Made by a program: the position numbers and the translations under genes. Positions 9,847-18,984 of a stretch of 64,000 nucleotides of DNA are shown in pieces. Source of the stretch: Colwellia sp. Arc7-D (GTDB lineage: Bacteria; Pseudomonadota; Gammaproteobacteria; Enterobacterales; Alteromonadaceae); assembly GCF_003061515.1 (NCBI RefSeq), contig NZ_CP028924.1, forward strand, positions 1,612,001 to 1,676,000, read 5' to 3'. The notes below the pieces were generated by a model. The model was not told the origin of the DNA. It saw only the letters and a program-made list of their open reading frames with translations, and searched no databases. Each line of letters starts with the position of its first letter. Position 1 is the first letter of the stretch.

Positions 9847-10242
9847 AAAACCTCAAATGTAACACTGTAAATAATATAAATAGGGGCAATAGCAAATAAT
9901 TAAATGGCTATGCATCAATTATCTCGTCAATAACTTTTATTAAAAGCCGAATATTCTTGCCAAGATACATAATAATTGTTGCTGATTTTACCTGCTTTTT
10001 TGATCTTTGCCCAATCGAAAAACATTCGCTGCCATTATTGATGATTAAATAATGGCAATATTGTTGTAATGCTTTGACTGTTTTAACTTTGTGAAAACAA
10101 ATTTCAATTGTTAACTATCACGTTGTTCGCAGTAAAAAATATATAACTGCTTGGTGATAAACAACATAAATTACATAGGTAGCATTAAGCAGTACAAAAA
10201 TCGCTAAATAAAGCTACAGAACATAATAACTAACAAAAAATT
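9847..10242. other. intergenic region between map and the DsbA-like gene
   Basis: 396 bases without a gene I can support. It should hold the map promoter. One perfect 10-bp hairpin (TGCCATTATT 10030-10039 / AATAATGGCA 10048-10057) lies in the middle. On the minus strand it is followed after about ten bases by a short T-run, so it could terminate the DsbA-like transcript. I see nothing else. Confidence 0.45.
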
Positions 10243-10869
10243 TTAAGATAATTTGTCTAGTTCAAGCTTAACTGCATCGATTATTGATTCAGGATTTTCT
10301 AAATACAAATTGTGATTAAGTAACACTAAGCTTTCGTTACATGCCAGTAATAACGCCGGAATAGCTTGAGTACCAATAATCTCTTGAATTTCGATAATAT
10401 CGTGAATGGCAAATTCTGCATCTTTAGTCAGTTTGTTCGACTGTAGGCATTTTGCTGGCGGAGACAGCTTCAATTCATCAATAATATCGCTAACGCTTTC
10501 ATTGTCAGTTAATTCGTTGCCTAAAACAAAATGGGCATATTGTAACTTTGATAATAACTCAAAGGCCGACTTTGCAGATTTGTTTTGAACCCACGCCATT
10601 AAATTAGCAACTAATGTAGAGTCTTTTGTGTAATTGAGAGTGTCAACATAGTTGGCACCAAATTTTACCTGACTAAACTCACCAACAGCGCTTAAGGTGA
10701 TAGGTGATACTTTATTGTCACCATCGTAATAACCTATGTGCATAGCTCTAAGGGTAATGTTTGGAAAAGCACTTAATACTTTTTCAACTAAAACCGCAGA
10801 GGCGTAGCTCCAAGGACAATGACTATCGTAAATATAAAAGAGTTCTGCATTTGGTGTATTCAATGACAT
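10243..10869 (-). CDS. DsbA-family thioredoxin-fold protein with a CPWS active site
   Basis: 208 residues. The N-terminal YIYDSHCPWSYA (about residues 12-23) is a thioredoxin-fold active site in which the second Cys is Ser, giving a CxxS motif. The cis-Pro region appears late as GTQAIPALL. A helical insert lies between, as in DsbA/FrnE-type proteins. No signal peptide is visible, so it is probably cytoplasmic. A CxxS site suggests a monothiol, glutathione-linked or isomerase-type activity rather than a classic dithiol oxidase. It has its own transcription unit between map and rpsB. The substrate is unknown. Confidence 0.75.
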   Translation of the reverse strand: MSLNTPNAELFYIYDSHCPWSYASAVLVEKVLSAFPNITLRAMHIGYYDGDNKVSPITLSAVGEFSQVKFGANYVDTLNYTKDSTLVANLMAWVQNKSAKSAFELLSKLQYAHFVLGNELTDNESVSDIIDELKLSPPAKCLQSNKLTKDAEFAIHDIIEIQEIIGTQAIPALLLACNESLVLLNHNLYLENPESIIDAVKLELDKLS

Positions 10870-10978
10870 GATTTAACTAGCTTGATATAAAAAGTAGAGT
10901 AATTTTAACTCGCTGCTATTAAAGATCCTAGCCCTTAACACAATAAAATATTTTTAGGGTGCTTTTATCTCAAAATGC

Positions 10979-11007
10979 TAGTTAATTGAGTGTGTTTATG
11001 GTATAAA
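10979..11007 (+). promoter_or_regulatory. predicted rpsB promoter
   Basis: An extended -10 element, TGG followed by TATAAA (11002-11007), precedes a GC-rich discriminator (GTGCGCCG). This is the typical form of a stringently controlled ribosomal promoter. The -35 region is poor (TAGTTA at 10979-10984 by spacing), which the extended -10 could offset. It would give a leader of about 215 bases before rpsB. Confidence 0.5.
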
Positions 11008-11129
11008 GTGCGCCGTTAATTTGTTTGTCTTAATCTACAATGTTCTCATTGCAAATTTTTCAAATATTTTTAACTTTAAACGGTATTGAAAAAATTCAAT
11101 ACATTAAAACTAAACTCACATACATCTAG

Positions 11130-11230
11130 CAAAGATATACCGGGGTGCTCAGCGAATTTACGATAAGTAAAACGCAATAAGGGTCGTGTATATTGGATGT
11201 ATGAACGCTTAACCCCACAAAGGAAAAAAC
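11130..11230 (+). promoter_or_regulatory. rpsB 5' leader, probable S2-binding (t44-like) autoregulatory element
   Basis: The gammaproteobacterial rpsB leader is a conserved structure (Rfam t44) through which ribosomal protein S2 represses rpsB-tsf. Here GGGGT (11142-11146) can pair over a long range with ACCCC (11212-11216), just before the AAAGGA ribosome-binding site (11219-11224). That would hide or expose the site. The assignment rests on position, length and this pairing; a covariance search was not possible. Confidence 0.55.
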
Positions 11231-11959
11231 ATGCCAAACGTTTCTATGCGCGATATGCTTAAAGCCGGTGTTCATTTCGGTCACAAAACCCGTTACTGGA
11301 ACCCAAAAATGAAATCATACATTTTTGGTGCACGTGATAAAGTTCATATCATCAACCTTGAACAAACTGTTCCTATGTTCAACGAAGCTCTTGCTGTATT
11401 AAGCAATGTTTCTTCGAAGAAAGGTAAAGTTTTATTTGTTGGTACTAAACGCGCAGCAAGCGATGCAATTAAAGATGCAGCGATTAAATGTGATCAATTC
11501 TACGTAAATCACCGTTGGTTAGGTGGTATGTTGACTAACTGGAAAACAGTTCGTCAATCAATCAAGCGTTTAAAAGATCTTGAAGCTCAAAGCTCTGACG
11601 GTACTTTTGAAGCTCTTACTAAAAAAGAAGCTTTAATGCGTACTCGTGAAATGGAAAAACTTGAGAAAAGCCTTGGTGGTATTAAAAACATGGGTGGTTT
11701 ACCTGATGTTTTATTCATCATTGATGCTGATCACGAGCACATCTCTATTAAAGAAGCTAACAACTTAGGCATTCCAGTAATTTCTGTTGTTGATACTAAC
11801 TCAAACCCAGATGGCGTTGACTACATCGTTCCAGGTAACGATGATGCGATTCGCGCTGTGACCTTATACTTAGATTCAGCTGCTAATGCTGTTCTTTCTG
11901 GTCGTGAGCAAAACATCGCAGTACAAGCTGAAAAAGACGGTTTTGTTGAAACTGAATAA
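11231..11959 (+). CDS. rpsB: 30S ribosomal protein S2
   Basis: 242 residues, standard length. Opens with the S2 signature [20 protein letters not shown], with [20 protein letters not shown] and the conserved [20 protein letters not shown] stretch near the C-terminal half. A strong AAAGGA ribosome-binding site lies seven bases before the ATG. First gene of rpsB-tsf. Codon use looks optimised, as expected for high expression. Confidence 0.99.
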   Translation: MPNVSMRDMLKAGVHFGHKTRYWNPKMKSYIFGARDKVHIINLEQTVPMFNEALAVLSNVSSKKGKVLFVGTKRAASDAIKDAAIKCDQFYVNHRWLGGMLTNWKTVRQSIKRLKDLEAQSSDGTFEALTKKEALMRTREMEKLEKSLGGIKNMGGLPDVLFIIDADHEHISIKEANNLGIPVISVVDTNSNPDGVDYIVPGNDDAIRAVTLYLDSAANAVLSGREQNIAVQAEKDGFVETE

Positions 11960-11990
11960 ACTCAGTTTTACGTAACGTTTTAAACTGCTA

Positions 11991-12020
11991 TTGCCACAAC
12001 AGCTTGTGTTGTTGTGGCAA
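11991..12020 (+). other. strong stem-loop between rpsB and tsf
   Basis: TTGCCACAACA (11991-12001) and TGTTGTGGCAA (12010-12020) form a perfect 11-bp stem with an eight-base loop. No U-tract follows, so it should not terminate fully. It may act as an attenuator or an mRNA processing or stabilising site that sets the rpsB:tsf ratio. Confidence 0.6.
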
Positions 12021-12052
12021 ATACTGAATACATTTATATTGAGGAAAATTTC

Positions 12053-12925
12053 ATGGCAATTACTGCTGCACAAGTTAAAGAATTACGTGAACGCACAGCT
12101 GCGGGCATGATGGATTGTAAAAAAGCTTTACAAGAAGCTGATGGCGATATGGAACTTGCGATTGAAAACATGCGTAAGTCTGGCCAAGCAAAAGCTGCAA
12201 AAAAAGCAGGCAACATTGCTGCTGAAGGTGCTATTTTAATTAAAACTAACAACGGCGCTGCTGTTTTAGTTGAAGTTAACTGTCAAACTGATTTTGTTGC
12301 AAAAGACAATAACTTCTTAGGTTTTGCTAACGAAGTTGCTGACGCTGCTCTTGCTGCTAAAGTAACTATCGAAGAGCTTCAAGCTCAATTCGAAGAAAAG
12401 CGTATTACGCTAGTGACTAAAATTGGTGAAAACATCAATGTTCGTCGCGTTGAATACATCGAAGGTGCTGCTTTAGCTTCTTATAGCCATGGCGCTACTA
12501 TCGGTGTTGTTGTTGCTGGTGAAGGTGATGCAGAAGCACTTAAGCACATCGCTATGCACGTTGCTGCAAGCAAGCCAGAATACATCAACCCTGCAGATGT
12601 TCCTGCTAGCGTAGTTGAAAACGAACAACGTATTCAATTAGATATCTTAAAAGCTGAAAACGATGCGCTTGAAGATAACAAGAAAAAGCCAGATGATTTG
12701 CTTGAAAAAATCATCATTGGCCGCATGAAGAAATTTACTGGTGAAATTTCTTTAACGGGTCAAGCTTTCATCATGGAGCCTAAGAAAACTGTTGGCGCCA
12801 TTTTAAAAGAAAAAGGCTTAACAATTTCTTCATTCGTTCGCTTAGAAGTTGGTGAAGGTATTGAGAAAAAAGAAGAAGATTTTGCTGCTGAAGTTGAAGC
12901 ACAAATCGCTGCAGCTAAAGCTTAA
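12053..12925 (+). CDS. tsf: translation elongation factor Ts
   Basis: 290 residues from ATG 12053, which has a GAGGA ribosome-binding site at 12041-12045. A longer in-frame reading from 12014 runs through that site and the preceding hairpin and is not credible. EF-Ts is the guanine-nucleotide exchange factor for EF-Tu. The N-terminal UBA-like signature [20 protein letters not shown] and the core [24 protein letters not shown] motif (here [17 protein letters not shown]) are intact. Second gene of the rpsB operon, closed by a terminator. Confidence 0.98.
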   Translation: MAITAAQVKELRERTAAGMMDCKKALQEADGDMELAIENMRKSGQAKAAKKAGNIAAEGAILIKTNNGAAVLVEVNCQTDFVAKDNNFLGFANEVADAALAAKVTIEELQAQFEEKRITLVTKIGENINVRRVEYIEGAALASYSHGATIGVVVAGEGDAEALKHIAMHVAASKPEYINPADVPASVVENEQRIQLDILKAENDALEDNKKKPDDLLEKIIIGRMKKFTGEISLTGQAFIMEPKKTVGAILKEKGLTISSFVRLEVGEGIEKKEEDFAAEVEAQIAAAKA

Positions 12926-12957
12926 TTCATAGCTTGAATTAATTATTAGCTCAAATG

Positions 12958-12983
12958 AAAAAGCGCCAATCGGCGCTTTTTTT
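12958..12983 (+). terminator. intrinsic terminator after tsf
   Basis: A5-GCGCC (12958-12967), loop AATC, GGCGC-T7 (12972-12983). A GC-rich stem followed by a T-run; it separates rpsB-tsf from pyrH. Confidence 0.92.
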
Positions 12984-13141
12984 ATGATAAAAATTTAAAG
13001 ACTGTTTAATGACAACGTTATAATATTTTAACAACGCCATCAATATTGATTGAAATTTAAACTATTTCATCAATATAAAACGATAAATAGCTTCTACTTT
13101 AGACTTTTTTCATATTTGACTTTCGAACCGTGGCTAAACGT

Positions 13142-13182
13142 ATTAAAATAGCCGAGGTCGATCAGGCCTAGACTATTTTAAT
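13142..13182 (+). promoter_or_regulatory. inverted repeat in the pyrH leader
   Basis: ATTAAAATAG (13142-13151) and CTATTTTAAT (13173-13182) are perfect complements around a GC-richer 21-base centre, 27 bases before the pyrH ATG. It could be a leader hairpin or an operator. No family is assigned. Confidence 0.4.
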
Positions 13183-13209
13183 TTCAAATTCTTAAGGAAT
13201 GTTTATTAC

Positions 13210-13950
13210 ATGAGCATCAATCCCAAACCAATGTATCGTCGGATCCTTTTAAAACTTAGTGGTGAAGCCTTAATGGGCGAAGAAGGTTTTGGCATCGATC
13301 CAAAAGTACTGGATCGTATGGCGCAAGAAATCAAAGAATTAATCGAAATGGGCGTTCAGGTCGGTTTGGTTATTGGCGGTGGTAATCTGTTTCGCGGCAA
13401 AGGCCTTGCTGAAGCAGGTATGAATCGTGTTGTTGGCGACCAAATGGGTATGTTGGCAACCGTTATGAACGGTTTAGCCATGCGTGATGCATTGCATCGT
13501 GCTTTCGTTAATACACGTTTAATGTCAGCAATTGATCTAGCTGGTGTTTGTGACCGTTATAATTGGGCTGAAGCGATAAGCTTATTAAAATCTGGTCGTG
13601 TTGTTATTTTTAGTGCTGGCACAGGTAACCCGTTTTTTACCACTGACTCTGCAGCGTGCTTACGTGGTATTGAAATTGAAGCAGACGTAGTACTAAAAGC
13701 GACTAAAGTGGATGGGATTTACTCAGAAGACCCTGTTGCTAACCCTGATGCAACATTATACAGCCGCTTAAGCTATCAAGAAGTTTTAGAAAAAGAATTG
13801 AAAGTGATGGATTTAGCTGCCTTTACTCTCGCTCGCGATCACAGTATGACACTTCGCGTTTTTAACATGAATAAACCCGGCGCGTTAAAATCTGTCATTA
13901 TGGGTGGCGATGAAGGTACAACTATCGATCACGCTGAAAATTTAAATTAA
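13210..13950 (+). CDS. pyrH: UMP kinase
   Basis: 246 residues, standard length. PyrH phosphorylates UMP to UDP. The amino-acid-kinase fold is shown by [20 protein letters not shown] near the start, [20 protein letters not shown], and [19 protein letters not shown]. An AAGGA ribosome-binding site lies at 13194-13198. It is separated from tsf by a terminator, so it should have its own promoter, as in E. coli. It is followed by frr after 19 bases. Confidence 0.98.
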   Translation: MSINPKPMYRRILLKLSGEALMGEEGFGIDPKVLDRMAQEIKELIEMGVQVGLVIGGGNLFRGKGLAEAGMNRVVGDQMGMLATVMNGLAMRDALHRAFVNTRLMSAIDLAGVCDRYNWAEAISLLKSGRVVIFSAGTGNPFFTTDSAACLRGIEIEADVVLKATKVDGIYSEDPVANPDATLYSRLSYQEVLEKELKVMDLAAFTLARDHSMTLRVFNMNKPGALKSVIMGGDEGTTIDHAENLN

Positions 13951-13969
13951 TTAGTGCAGGAATAACATA

Positions 13970-14527
13970 GTGATAAACGAAATAAAACAAGACGCTCAAG
14001 AAAGAATGGCGAAAAGTATCGAGTCATTAAGAATTAGTTTGAACAAGGTTCGTACTGGACGAGCACATCGTTCATTATTAGATAATATTGTTGTTGAATA
14101 TTACGGTATGGATACTCCACTTAACCAAGTGGGTAATATTTCTGTGCCAGACGCACGTACTTTAGCGATTACGGTATTTGACAAAGGCATGATTGGTGCT
14201 GTTGAAAAAGCTATTTTAAAGTCAGACTTAGGGCTTAATCCTTCTTCACAAGGTACACTAATTCGCATTCCTTTACCTGCATTGACAGAAGAACGTCGTA
14301 AAGATTTAGTTAAAGTTGTTCGTGGCGAAGCAGAGGGCGGTAAAGTCGCCATTCGTAATATACGTCGCGATGCCAATACAGATATAAAATCGCTAAATAA
14401 AGAAAAAGAAATTAGTGATGACGAAATGCACCAAGCAGAAGACGAAGTGCAAAAAATTACAGATATATATATTAAGCAAGTTGATGAAGTTTTAACTTCA
14501 AAAGAAAAGGAATTAATGGAAATTTAA
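13970..14527 (+). CDS. frr: ribosome recycling factor
   Basis: 185 residues. GTG start with a GCAGGA ribosome-binding site. RRF splits post-termination ribosomes together with EF-G. The signature [20 protein letters not shown] and the C-terminal hinge [24 protein letters not shown] region are intact. Co-transcribed with pyrH and closed by a terminator 24 bases after the stop. Confidence 0.98.
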   Translation: MINEIKQDAQERMAKSIESLRISLNKVRTGRAHRSLLDNIVVEYYGMDTPLNQVGNISVPDARTLAITVFDKGMIGAVEKAILKSDLGLNPSSQGTLIRIPLPALTEERRKDLVKVVRGEAEGGKVAIRNIRRDANTDIKSLNKEKEISDDEMHQAEDEVQKITDIYIKQVDEVLTSKEKELMEI

Positions 14528-14550
14528 AGTTTTCATTGCTTAATCCATAG

Positions 14551-14578
14551 CGCCGTAGATAATGACTACGGCGTTTTT
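14551..14578 (+). terminator. intrinsic terminator after frr
   Basis: CGCCGTAG (14551-14558), seven-base loop, CTACGGCG (14566-14573), then five T. Confidence 0.92.
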
Positions 14579-14717
14579 GCATATAAAGTTAAAACTATTA
14601 CCCGAGTATCGTGACATGATTTGGTTTTTGGGCAAAACGAATAAAAACCAAATTGATGAAAAGATATAACCATTAGCTTTTTTATTACTCGGCGTTAAGC
14701 TTACAAATGGAGAGTAT

Positions 14718-15485
14718 GTGAGTAAAACAGATAACCAAACTAATTACCTCTTAGCAGCTGATGTAAAAATACCTCAGCATATCGCTATTATTATGGATGG
14801 TAATGGAAGATGGGCCCAGTTGATTGGTAAAAAACGTGTGGCGGGGCATAAAGCTGGCGTTGATTCAGTAAAATCAGCCGTTGCATCAGCAGCAAAATAT
14901 GGTGTAAAAGCGATAACTCTATTTGCTTTTAGTAGTGAAAATTGGCAACGTCCTGCCAGTGAAGTTAGTGTTTTAATGGATTTGTTTATGTTTGTGCTGA
15001 CTCGTGAAGTTAAGCGTTTACATAAAAATGAAATAAAATTTAAAGTTATTGGTGATTTGAGTAAATTTTCCAGTAAATTACAGAAAATGATTAAGCAATC
15101 TGAAGAGTTAACCGCTCAAAATACCGGTATGGTGTTATCTGTTGCTGCTAACTATGGTGGTCGCTGGGATATTACTCATGCAGCCAAACAACTGGCTGAA
15201 CAGGTATCGCGTCAAGAAATATCGGTTGATGATATTACCGAAGCATCATTAAATGATCATACAAGTTTGTCTGAACTACCTGAGTTAGATTTACTCATTA
15301 GAACAGGCGGTGATTATCGCATTAGTAATTTTTTACTTTGGCAAGCCGCTTATGCCGAGTTATATTTTACCGATGTACTATGGCCTGACTTTAATGAAGC
15401 AGAGCTAGTTAAAGCAATTACTGTGTTTGACCAACGAGAACGACGTTTTGGTCAAACTGGTGAACAAGTAAATAATAAAAACTAA
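14718..15485 (+). CDS. uppS: undecaprenyl diphosphate synthase
   Basis: 255 residues. GTG start behind GGAGAG. UppS condenses isoprenyl units into the C55 carrier lipid for cell-wall and O-antigen synthesis. The catalytic stretch [13 protein letters not shown] (Asp about residue 30) is intact, with [15 protein letters not shown] and the C-terminal [20 protein letters not shown] motif. It starts a new unit with cdsA, dxr and rseP. Confidence 0.97.
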   Translation: MSKTDNQTNYLLAADVKIPQHIAIIMDGNGRWAQLIGKKRVAGHKAGVDSVKSAVASAAKYGVKAITLFAFSSENWQRPASEVSVLMDLFMFVLTREVKRLHKNEIKFKVIGDLSKFSSKLQKMIKQSEELTAQNTGMVLSVAANYGGRWDITHAAKQLAEQVSRQEISVDDITEASLNDHTSLSELPELDLLIRTGGDYRISNFLLWQAAYAELYFTDVLWPDFNEAELVKAITVFDQRERRFGQTGEQVNNKN

Positions 15486-15515
15486 AAATACTTAACACAA
15501 TTTAAGGAATATCGT

Positions 15516-16382
15516 TTGTTAAAACAACGCATTATAACTGCATTAATCCTCGCGCCTGCTGCGATTTTGGCGATTTTTTACTTATCTCTCATTAACTTTG
15601 CAGCAGTCATGTTAGTCGTTATGGCGATAGGCGCTTGGGAGTGGGGTCCGCTCATGGGCTGTGCTAGCAAACGTTACCGTATTGCTTTCGTTAGTGTTAC
15701 GAGTATTTTAATCGCTACGTTATGGTACTTCTTACCCTTAGATGGGTTATGGGATGCGCCTAAGCACTTAGTCGAACAAGCTAACATAGTGCTGTGGTTA
15801 GCCGTTGCATGGTGGTTACTGTCAGCAGGTTTAACATTTTTATATCCGCGATTTAGTAAGTTTTGGTCAAGTCATCGCTCAGTACGTGGACTTTTTGGCT
15901 GGTTAACTTTAGTGCCTACATGGCTTGCATTTATGGCATTAAGAAGTAGCGATTATGAAATTGATGCTTATCACGGTGCACAGTTATTAATGTTTCTATT
16001 TCTGATGGTTTGGAGTGCTGATGTTGGTGCCTATTTTGTTGGAAAATCTATTGGTAAACATAAGTTATTACCCAATGTAAGCCCAGGTAAAACACTTGAA
16101 GGCTTTTTAGGTGGGGTTATTTTTGCCTGTATCATGGTGGTAATTGCTGGTTATTTCATCGATTGGACAATGGCACAATATCGCATCGTTATTCCTGTAA
16201 CTATTTTAATCACCACTATTTCTGTGTTGGGTGATTTAAATGAAAGTATGTTTAAACGTCAAGCAGGCGTTAAAGACAGTGGTACGATATTACCAGGGCA
16301 CGGTGGTATTTTGGATCGTATTGATAGTTTAACGGCTACAGCACCAATTTATGCTTTATGTTACGCATATTTAGGTTGGTAA
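15516..16382 (+). CDS. cdsA: phosphatidate cytidylyltransferase
   Basis: 288 residues. TTG start with AAGGA at 15504-15508. CdsA makes CDP-diacylglycerol, the precursor of all membrane phospholipids. There are about eight hydrophobic segments. The C-terminal family signature is intact, beginning with LGDLNESMFKRQAGVKDSG and ending LPGHGGILDRIDSL. The DVGAYFVGKSIGKH stretch is also typical. It ends five bases before dxr. Confidence 0.96.
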   Translation: MLKQRIITALILAPAAILAIFYLSLINFAAVMLVVMAIGAWEWGPLMGCASKRYRIAFVSVTSILIATLWYFLPLDGLWDAPKHLVEQANIVLWLAVAWWLLSAGLTFLYPRFSKFWSSHRSVRGLFGWLTLVPTWLAFMALRSSDYEIDAYHGAQLLMFLFLMVWSADVGAYFVGKSIGKHKLLPNVSPGKTLEGFLGGVIFACIMVVIAGYFIDWTMAQYRIVIPVTILITTISVLGDLNESMFKRQAGVKDSGTILPGHGGILDRIDSLTATAPIYALCYAYLGW

Positions 16383-16387
16383 AATAA

Positions 16388-17587
16388 ATGCAAACATTGT
16401 GTATTTTAGGCTCTACTGGTTCAATCGGTAAAAGCACCTTGGATGTTGTACGTTTGCATCCCGAAAAATTTGATATTGTAAGTTTATCAGCACATTCAAG
16501 TGTTGAACTCATGTTTGATCAATGTGTAGAGTTTAAGCCCAGCAAAGTTGTTATGGTTTCTAAGCAACATGCAAAAGTGCTTATTAGTAAACTTAAAGCA
16601 GCAAACCTTAATGACATTGACGTAACATCAGGTACTTTAGCACTTGAAAATATAGCACAAGACGATGCAACAGATACTGTGATGGCAGCAATTGTAGGTG
16701 CTTCGGGTTTGTTACCCACGTTAGCTGCAGTTAAAGCCGGTAAGAAAGTGTTGTTAGCCAATAAAGAGGCTTTAGTGACTTCAGGTGCCATCTTTATTGA
16801 AGCCGTTAAGCAATCGGGTGCTCAGCTATTACCTATTGATAGTGAACATAACGCAATATTCCAGTGTTTACCCTTAAACGCTCAGCAACAACCGGGCTAT
16901 TGTGATTTATCTCATGAAGGCGTTAGTAAAGTGTTACTCACTGGTTCAGGTGGGCCTTTTAGAACATGGGACCTTGATGACCTTGAGCATGTAACACCTT
17001 CGCAAGCTTGTGCGCACCCCAATTGGGATATGGGCCGTAAAATCTCAGTTGATTCCGCTACCATGATGAACAAAGGTTTAGAGTTTATTGAAGCTAAATG
17101 GCTGTTTAACCTTCAACCTGATGATATTCAAGTGGTATTACATCCTCAAAGTACTATTCATTCTATGGTGCAGTACAAAGATGGCTCGGTAATCGCTCAA
17201 ATGGGTAACCCTGATATGCGTACACCTATTGCTCATGCTTTAAGTTTTCCAAAGAGAATTGAATCAGGTGTTGAACCTTTTGATTTTTTCACTGCCAAAT
17301 CTTTTGAATTTCAGGCTGTAGATTTGGTAAAATATCCTAATTTAAAATTGGCGATTGACGCATGTAAAAGTGGTCAAGGGGCATGTACAGCCTTAAATGC
17401 CGCAAATGAAATAGCTGTTGATGCTTTTTTAAACGAAAAAATTAAATTTACTGATATTGCAAAAATAAATGAAACTTCTGTGAATAAATTTGTCTCAGAA
17501 AAGGTGACTTCAATTGAAGAAGTTGTTGCGCTTGATAAAAGTGTCAGAGTTTTTGCTCAATCATTAATAACTAAATCCAAGCATTAA
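16388..17587 (+). CDS. dxr: 1-deoxy-D-xylulose 5-phosphate reductoisomerase
   Basis: 399 residues. Dxr makes 2-C-methyl-D-erythritol 4-phosphate, the committed step of the MEP isoprenoid pathway that feeds UppS. The NADPH-binding [14 protein letters not shown] (about 5-18), the metal site [12 protein letters not shown], and [17 protein letters not shown] are all visible. Length is normal. Tightly packed between cdsA and rseP. Confidence 0.98.
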   Translation: MQTLCILGSTGSIGKSTLDVVRLHPEKFDIVSLSAHSSVELMFDQCVEFKPSKVVMVSKQHAKVLISKLKAANLNDIDVTSGTLALENIAQDDATDTVMAAIVGASGLLPTLAAVKAGKKVLLANKEALVTSGAIFIEAVKQSGAQLLPIDSEHNAIFQCLPLNAQQQPGYCDLSHEGVSKVLLTGSGGPFRTWDLDDLEHVTPSQACAHPNWDMGRKISVDSATMMNKGLEFIEAKWLFNLQPDDIQVVLHPQSTIHSMVQYKDGSVIAQMGNPDMRTPIAHALSFPKRIESGVEPFDFFTAKSFEFQAVDLVKYPNLKLAIDACKSGQGACTALNAANEIAVDAFLNEKIKFTDIAKINETSVNKFVSEKVTSIEEVVALDKSVRVFAQSLITKSKH

Positions 17588-17599
17588 TAGAGTAGTAGC

Positions 17600-18955
17600 A
17601 TGATAGAGTTTATATGGAATCTTGCATCTTTTGTCGTTGCATTGGGTATTTTAATTACCGTTCATGAATATGGCCATTTTTGGGTTGCACGTAAAAATGG
17701 TGTGCAAGTAGATAGATTTTCTATTGGTTTTGGTAAAGCTATTTGGCGAAAAGTTGATCGCCATGGCACTGAGTTTGTCATTGCTATGATACCGTTGGGT
17801 GGCTACGTAAAAATGCTCGACAGTCGCGTTGATGAAGTTAGTGAGTCGCAAATAAGTCGAACATTTAATGCCAAGTCTGTTTATCAGCGAATTGCCATTA
17901 TCGCCGCAGGACCATTTGCTAATTTTGGTTTTGCCATTGTAGCGTTTTACTTAATGTTTTTAATTGGTGTACCAAGTGTTAAGCCGATAATTGGCGAGGT
18001 TAATGTTGGTTCAATAGCTGGCGTAGCTGAACTGCCTGAAAAAGGTGAAATAGTTGCTATATCAGGACAGAAGACAGTGGATTGGCAAGATGTAAATCTA
18101 GCACTTGTCAGCTCGATAGGTGATAAAGAGATCACTTTTACCGTAAAACAGGCCAATAGAACTACAAACCAAGATTTTACATTAAATACTGAAAACTGGG
18201 CGTTTTCACCGGAAAAAGAATCGCCAATGACAAGTTTAGGTTTTATGCCTTTTCGCGCTAAGGCTCAAGCAACCTTAGCCTTAGTGGCAAAAGACAGTCC
18301 GGCAGAAAAAGCAGGATTAAAGGCGGGTGATAAATTATTGTCTATTGGTGATGAAAACATTGATGGTCAGTGGTTGAAGTTTTCAGAAAAAATTAAATTA
18401 TACCCTGAGCAAAACGTTGATATCAGAGTATTACGTGATGGCGAGACATTAACGCTTAATGTTTTCCCAGAAGCTAAGAAGGTTAACAATAACGTTGTTG
18501 GGTATTTAGGCGTGCAGCCAATATCAGAGCCATATCCAACAGAATACTTATTTGACCAAGCTTATGGGCCCATTACGGCACTTGAGCAAAGTGCCATAAA
18601 AACATGGAATTTAGTGGTACTAAGTTTTGATATGATCGGTAAGCTAATTACCGGTGATGTGTCAGTTAAAAATTTAAGTGGGCCAATATCAATTGCACAA
18701 GGTGCTGGTAATAGTGCAGATTATGGGTTTGTGTACTTTTTAGGCTTTTTAGCCTTAATTAGCATCAACCTGGGCATTATTAACCTTTTACCATTACCCG
18801 TATTGGATGGAGGACACTTATTTTATTATTTTATCGAGCTTTTTACGGGGAAACCCGTGCCAGAAAAAATACAAGAAATAGGTTTTAAATTTGGTACTAT
18901 AGCGCTACTAAGCTTAATGAGTATCGCCATATTTAACGATTTATCGCGACTATAA
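17600..18955 (+). CDS. rseP: RseP site-2 membrane zinc metalloprotease
   Basis: 451 residues. Intramembrane protease that releases sigma-E from RseA after DegS cleavage and clears signal-peptide remnants. The zinc motif HEYGH (His 22, Glu 23, His 26) sits in the first membrane segment. Two PDZ domains lie in the periplasmic part (about 120-300, including DSPAEKAGLKAGDKLLSIGD). The second active-site motif NLLPLPVLDGGHLFYY, with its LDG, lies in a C-terminal segment. It precedes bamA, the usual order. Confidence 0.97.
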   Translation: MIEFIWNLASFVVALGILITVHEYGHFWVARKNGVQVDRFSIGFGKAIWRKVDRHGTEFVIAMIPLGGYVKMLDSRVDEVSESQISRTFNAKSVYQRIAIIAAGPFANFGFAIVAFYLMFLIGVPSVKPIIGEVNVGSIAGVAELPEKGEIVAISGQKTVDWQDVNLALVSSIGDKEITFTVKQANRTTNQDFTLNTENWAFSPEKESPMTSLGFMPFRAKAQATLALVAKDSPAEKAGLKAGDKLLSIGDENIDGQWLKFSEKIKLYPEQNVDIRVLRDGETLTLNVFPEAKKVNNNVVGYLGVQPISEPYPTEYLFDQAYGPITALEQSAIKTWNLVVLSFDMIGKLITGDVSVKNLSGPISIAQGAGNSADYGFVYFLGFLALISINLGIINLLPLPVLDGGHLFYYFIELFTGKPVPEKIQEIGFKFGTIALLSLMSIAIFNDLSRL

Positions 18956-18984
18956 CTAAAAGAAGTATATAAAGTTAATATTTT

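Noticed and set aside
11876..12252. Minus-strand open frames opposite rpsB and tsf
   Set aside because: They mirror the codon bias of highly expressed genes and have no start signals; shadows of the real genes.
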